Shown here in pieces: positions 14,899-15,432 of a DNA stretch of 15,432 nt. The DNA is from Betaproteobacteria bacterium (GTDB taxonomy: Bacteria > Pseudomonadota > Gammaproteobacteria > Burkholderiales > SG8-39), in the NCBI GenBank assembly GCA_007280315.1, contig QYQC01000171.1, forward strand, positions 1 through 15,432. Direction: 5' to 3'. The notes under the pieces are model-generated. The model did no database searches. It was not told the DNA's origin and worked only from the letters and a program-made list of their open reading frames with translations. The position numbers were made by a program, and so were the translations under genes. Position 1 is the first letter of the stretch, and the number at the start of each line of letters is the position of its first letter.

Positions 14899-15432
14899 TC
14901 AGATATGCGCCAAACCGGCAAATTCCAGGATCAGCGGGATATGTTCGGGGAAACTCGCGAGGCTATGATCTCCGCCGTCGATGACGACCTGGCGCGCGCC
15001 CGCATACTTACTTACCGCCTGGCGGAAGTCGAGTACTTCGTCCCCGGTTTCAACGATCAACAGATAGCGCTCGGCAAGGACGCTGGGCAGGTAGAGCTGT
15101 TCCCATTGGCGCAGATGCTCTTCAGTAAGTTCGTACCGCTGCTGAGTATAGAGGTTGCTCTGTACGCCAAGATAGGCGCGTAGATCCTCATGCGGGTAGA
15201 CCGCCGGATTGATCAGGACCGCGCGAAGCGCATGGCGTTCGGCAAGGTAGCTGGCATAGAAACCACCGAGCGAACTGCCGACCAAAGTGATCGATTCGTC
15301 CGCGTGCAGTGACACCTCGGCTTCGATTGCGGCAATGGCGTACCTGCCCAGAGTCGGCAATGCCGGACAGCTGAACTGATCACCCAGCCCGCGCGCCTCC
15401 ATATGGTGTTTGAGCAGCTGTGCCTTGTGCGA
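14899..15432 (-). CDS. YqiA-type alpha/beta hydrolase (esterase), 5' end outside window
   Basis: The reading frame is open to the right edge, so the N-terminus, including the expected YLHGFNSSP oxyanion strand, is missing. The visible part begins SHKAQLLKHH and continues MEARGLGDQFSCPALP, as in the middle of YqiA; the ATG at 15402 is therefore internal and not the start. The nucleophile serine is in LVGSSLGGFYASYLAE, the acid in VETGDEVLD and the histidine in DGGDHS, giving a complete Ser-Asp-His triad. Also typical is INPAVYPHEDL. E. coli YqiA (about 193 residues) hydrolyses short-chain and palmitoyl-CoA or p-nitrophenyl esters in vitro; the natural substrate is unknown. It is cytoplasmic. 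Confidence 0.9.
   Translation of the reverse strand, partial: SHKAQLLKHHMEARGLGDQFSCPALPTLGRYAIAAIEAEVSLHADESITLVGSSLGGFYASYLAERHALRAVLINPAVYPHEDLRAYLGVQSNLYTQQRYELTEEHLRQWEQLYLPSVLAERYLLIVETGDEVLDFRQAVSKYAGARQVVIDGGDHSLASFPEHIPLILEFAGLAHI

Noticed and set aside
1..15432. Mobile element, defence island or phage remnant
   Set aside because: No transposase, integrase, toxin-antitoxin, CRISPR repeat or terminal repeat was found; gene content and base composition look uniform and housekeeping.

Overview
The window looks like an ordinary housekeeping stretch of a GC-rich proteobacterial chromosome, most likely a betaproteobacterium. The evidence is protein style and gene order: a UPF0301-ruvX-pyrR-pyrB-pseudo-pyrC cluster (the order I recall from Pseudomonas aeruginosa, algH-yqgF-pyrR-pyrB-pyrC'), a thiD-thiE-hemL run, and an RNase II-like/TonB-like/aroE/mtgA run. 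No insertion sequence, phage gene, CRISPR array, tRNA or rRNA was seen, and I do not see a clearly new multi-gene system.

Layout. (1) 89-3958, minus strand: UPF0301 (AlgH/YqgE), ruvX, pyrR, pyrB and a dihydroorotase-like gene lacking its metal-binding histidines. pyrB and the pseudo-dihydroorotase would supply a Pseudomonas-type aspartate carbamoyltransferase holoenzyme for pyrimidine synthesis. (2) 4065-4256, minus: a 63-residue rubredoxin, divergent from (3) thiD-thiE-hemL (4308-7087, plus), a tight run joining thiamine phosphate synthesis to 5-aminolevulinate formation. (4) 7125-13638, all minus, transcribed in the order RNase II-like gene, TonB-like gene, aroE, mtgA, mgtE, mscL. tonB-aroE-mtgA are 9 bases apart or overlap, so they are probably one transcript; mgtE and mscL have larger gaps and may have their own promoters. 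The theme is RNA turnover, envelope energy transduction, aromatic precursor and peptidoglycan synthesis, magnesium import and osmotic safety. (5) 13910-14851, plus: a hydroxymethylglutaryl-CoA lyase, divergent from the RNase gene across a 271-base spacer that holds a perfect 12-base inverted repeat around a consensus -10 box. (6) 14899 to the right edge, minus: a YqiA-type esterase that runs out of the window.

The points most worth a second look are substitutions in otherwise intact enzymes (pseudo-dihydroorotase; RuvX with His for its last Asp; RNase II-like protein with Glu for one catalytic Asp), the inverted repeat near 13.7 kb, a hairpin between pyrB and the pseudo-dihydroorotase gene, and an out-of-frame ATG with an ideal ribosome binding site just before the UPF0301 start. 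All identifications rest on motif recognition by eye; no database search was possible.
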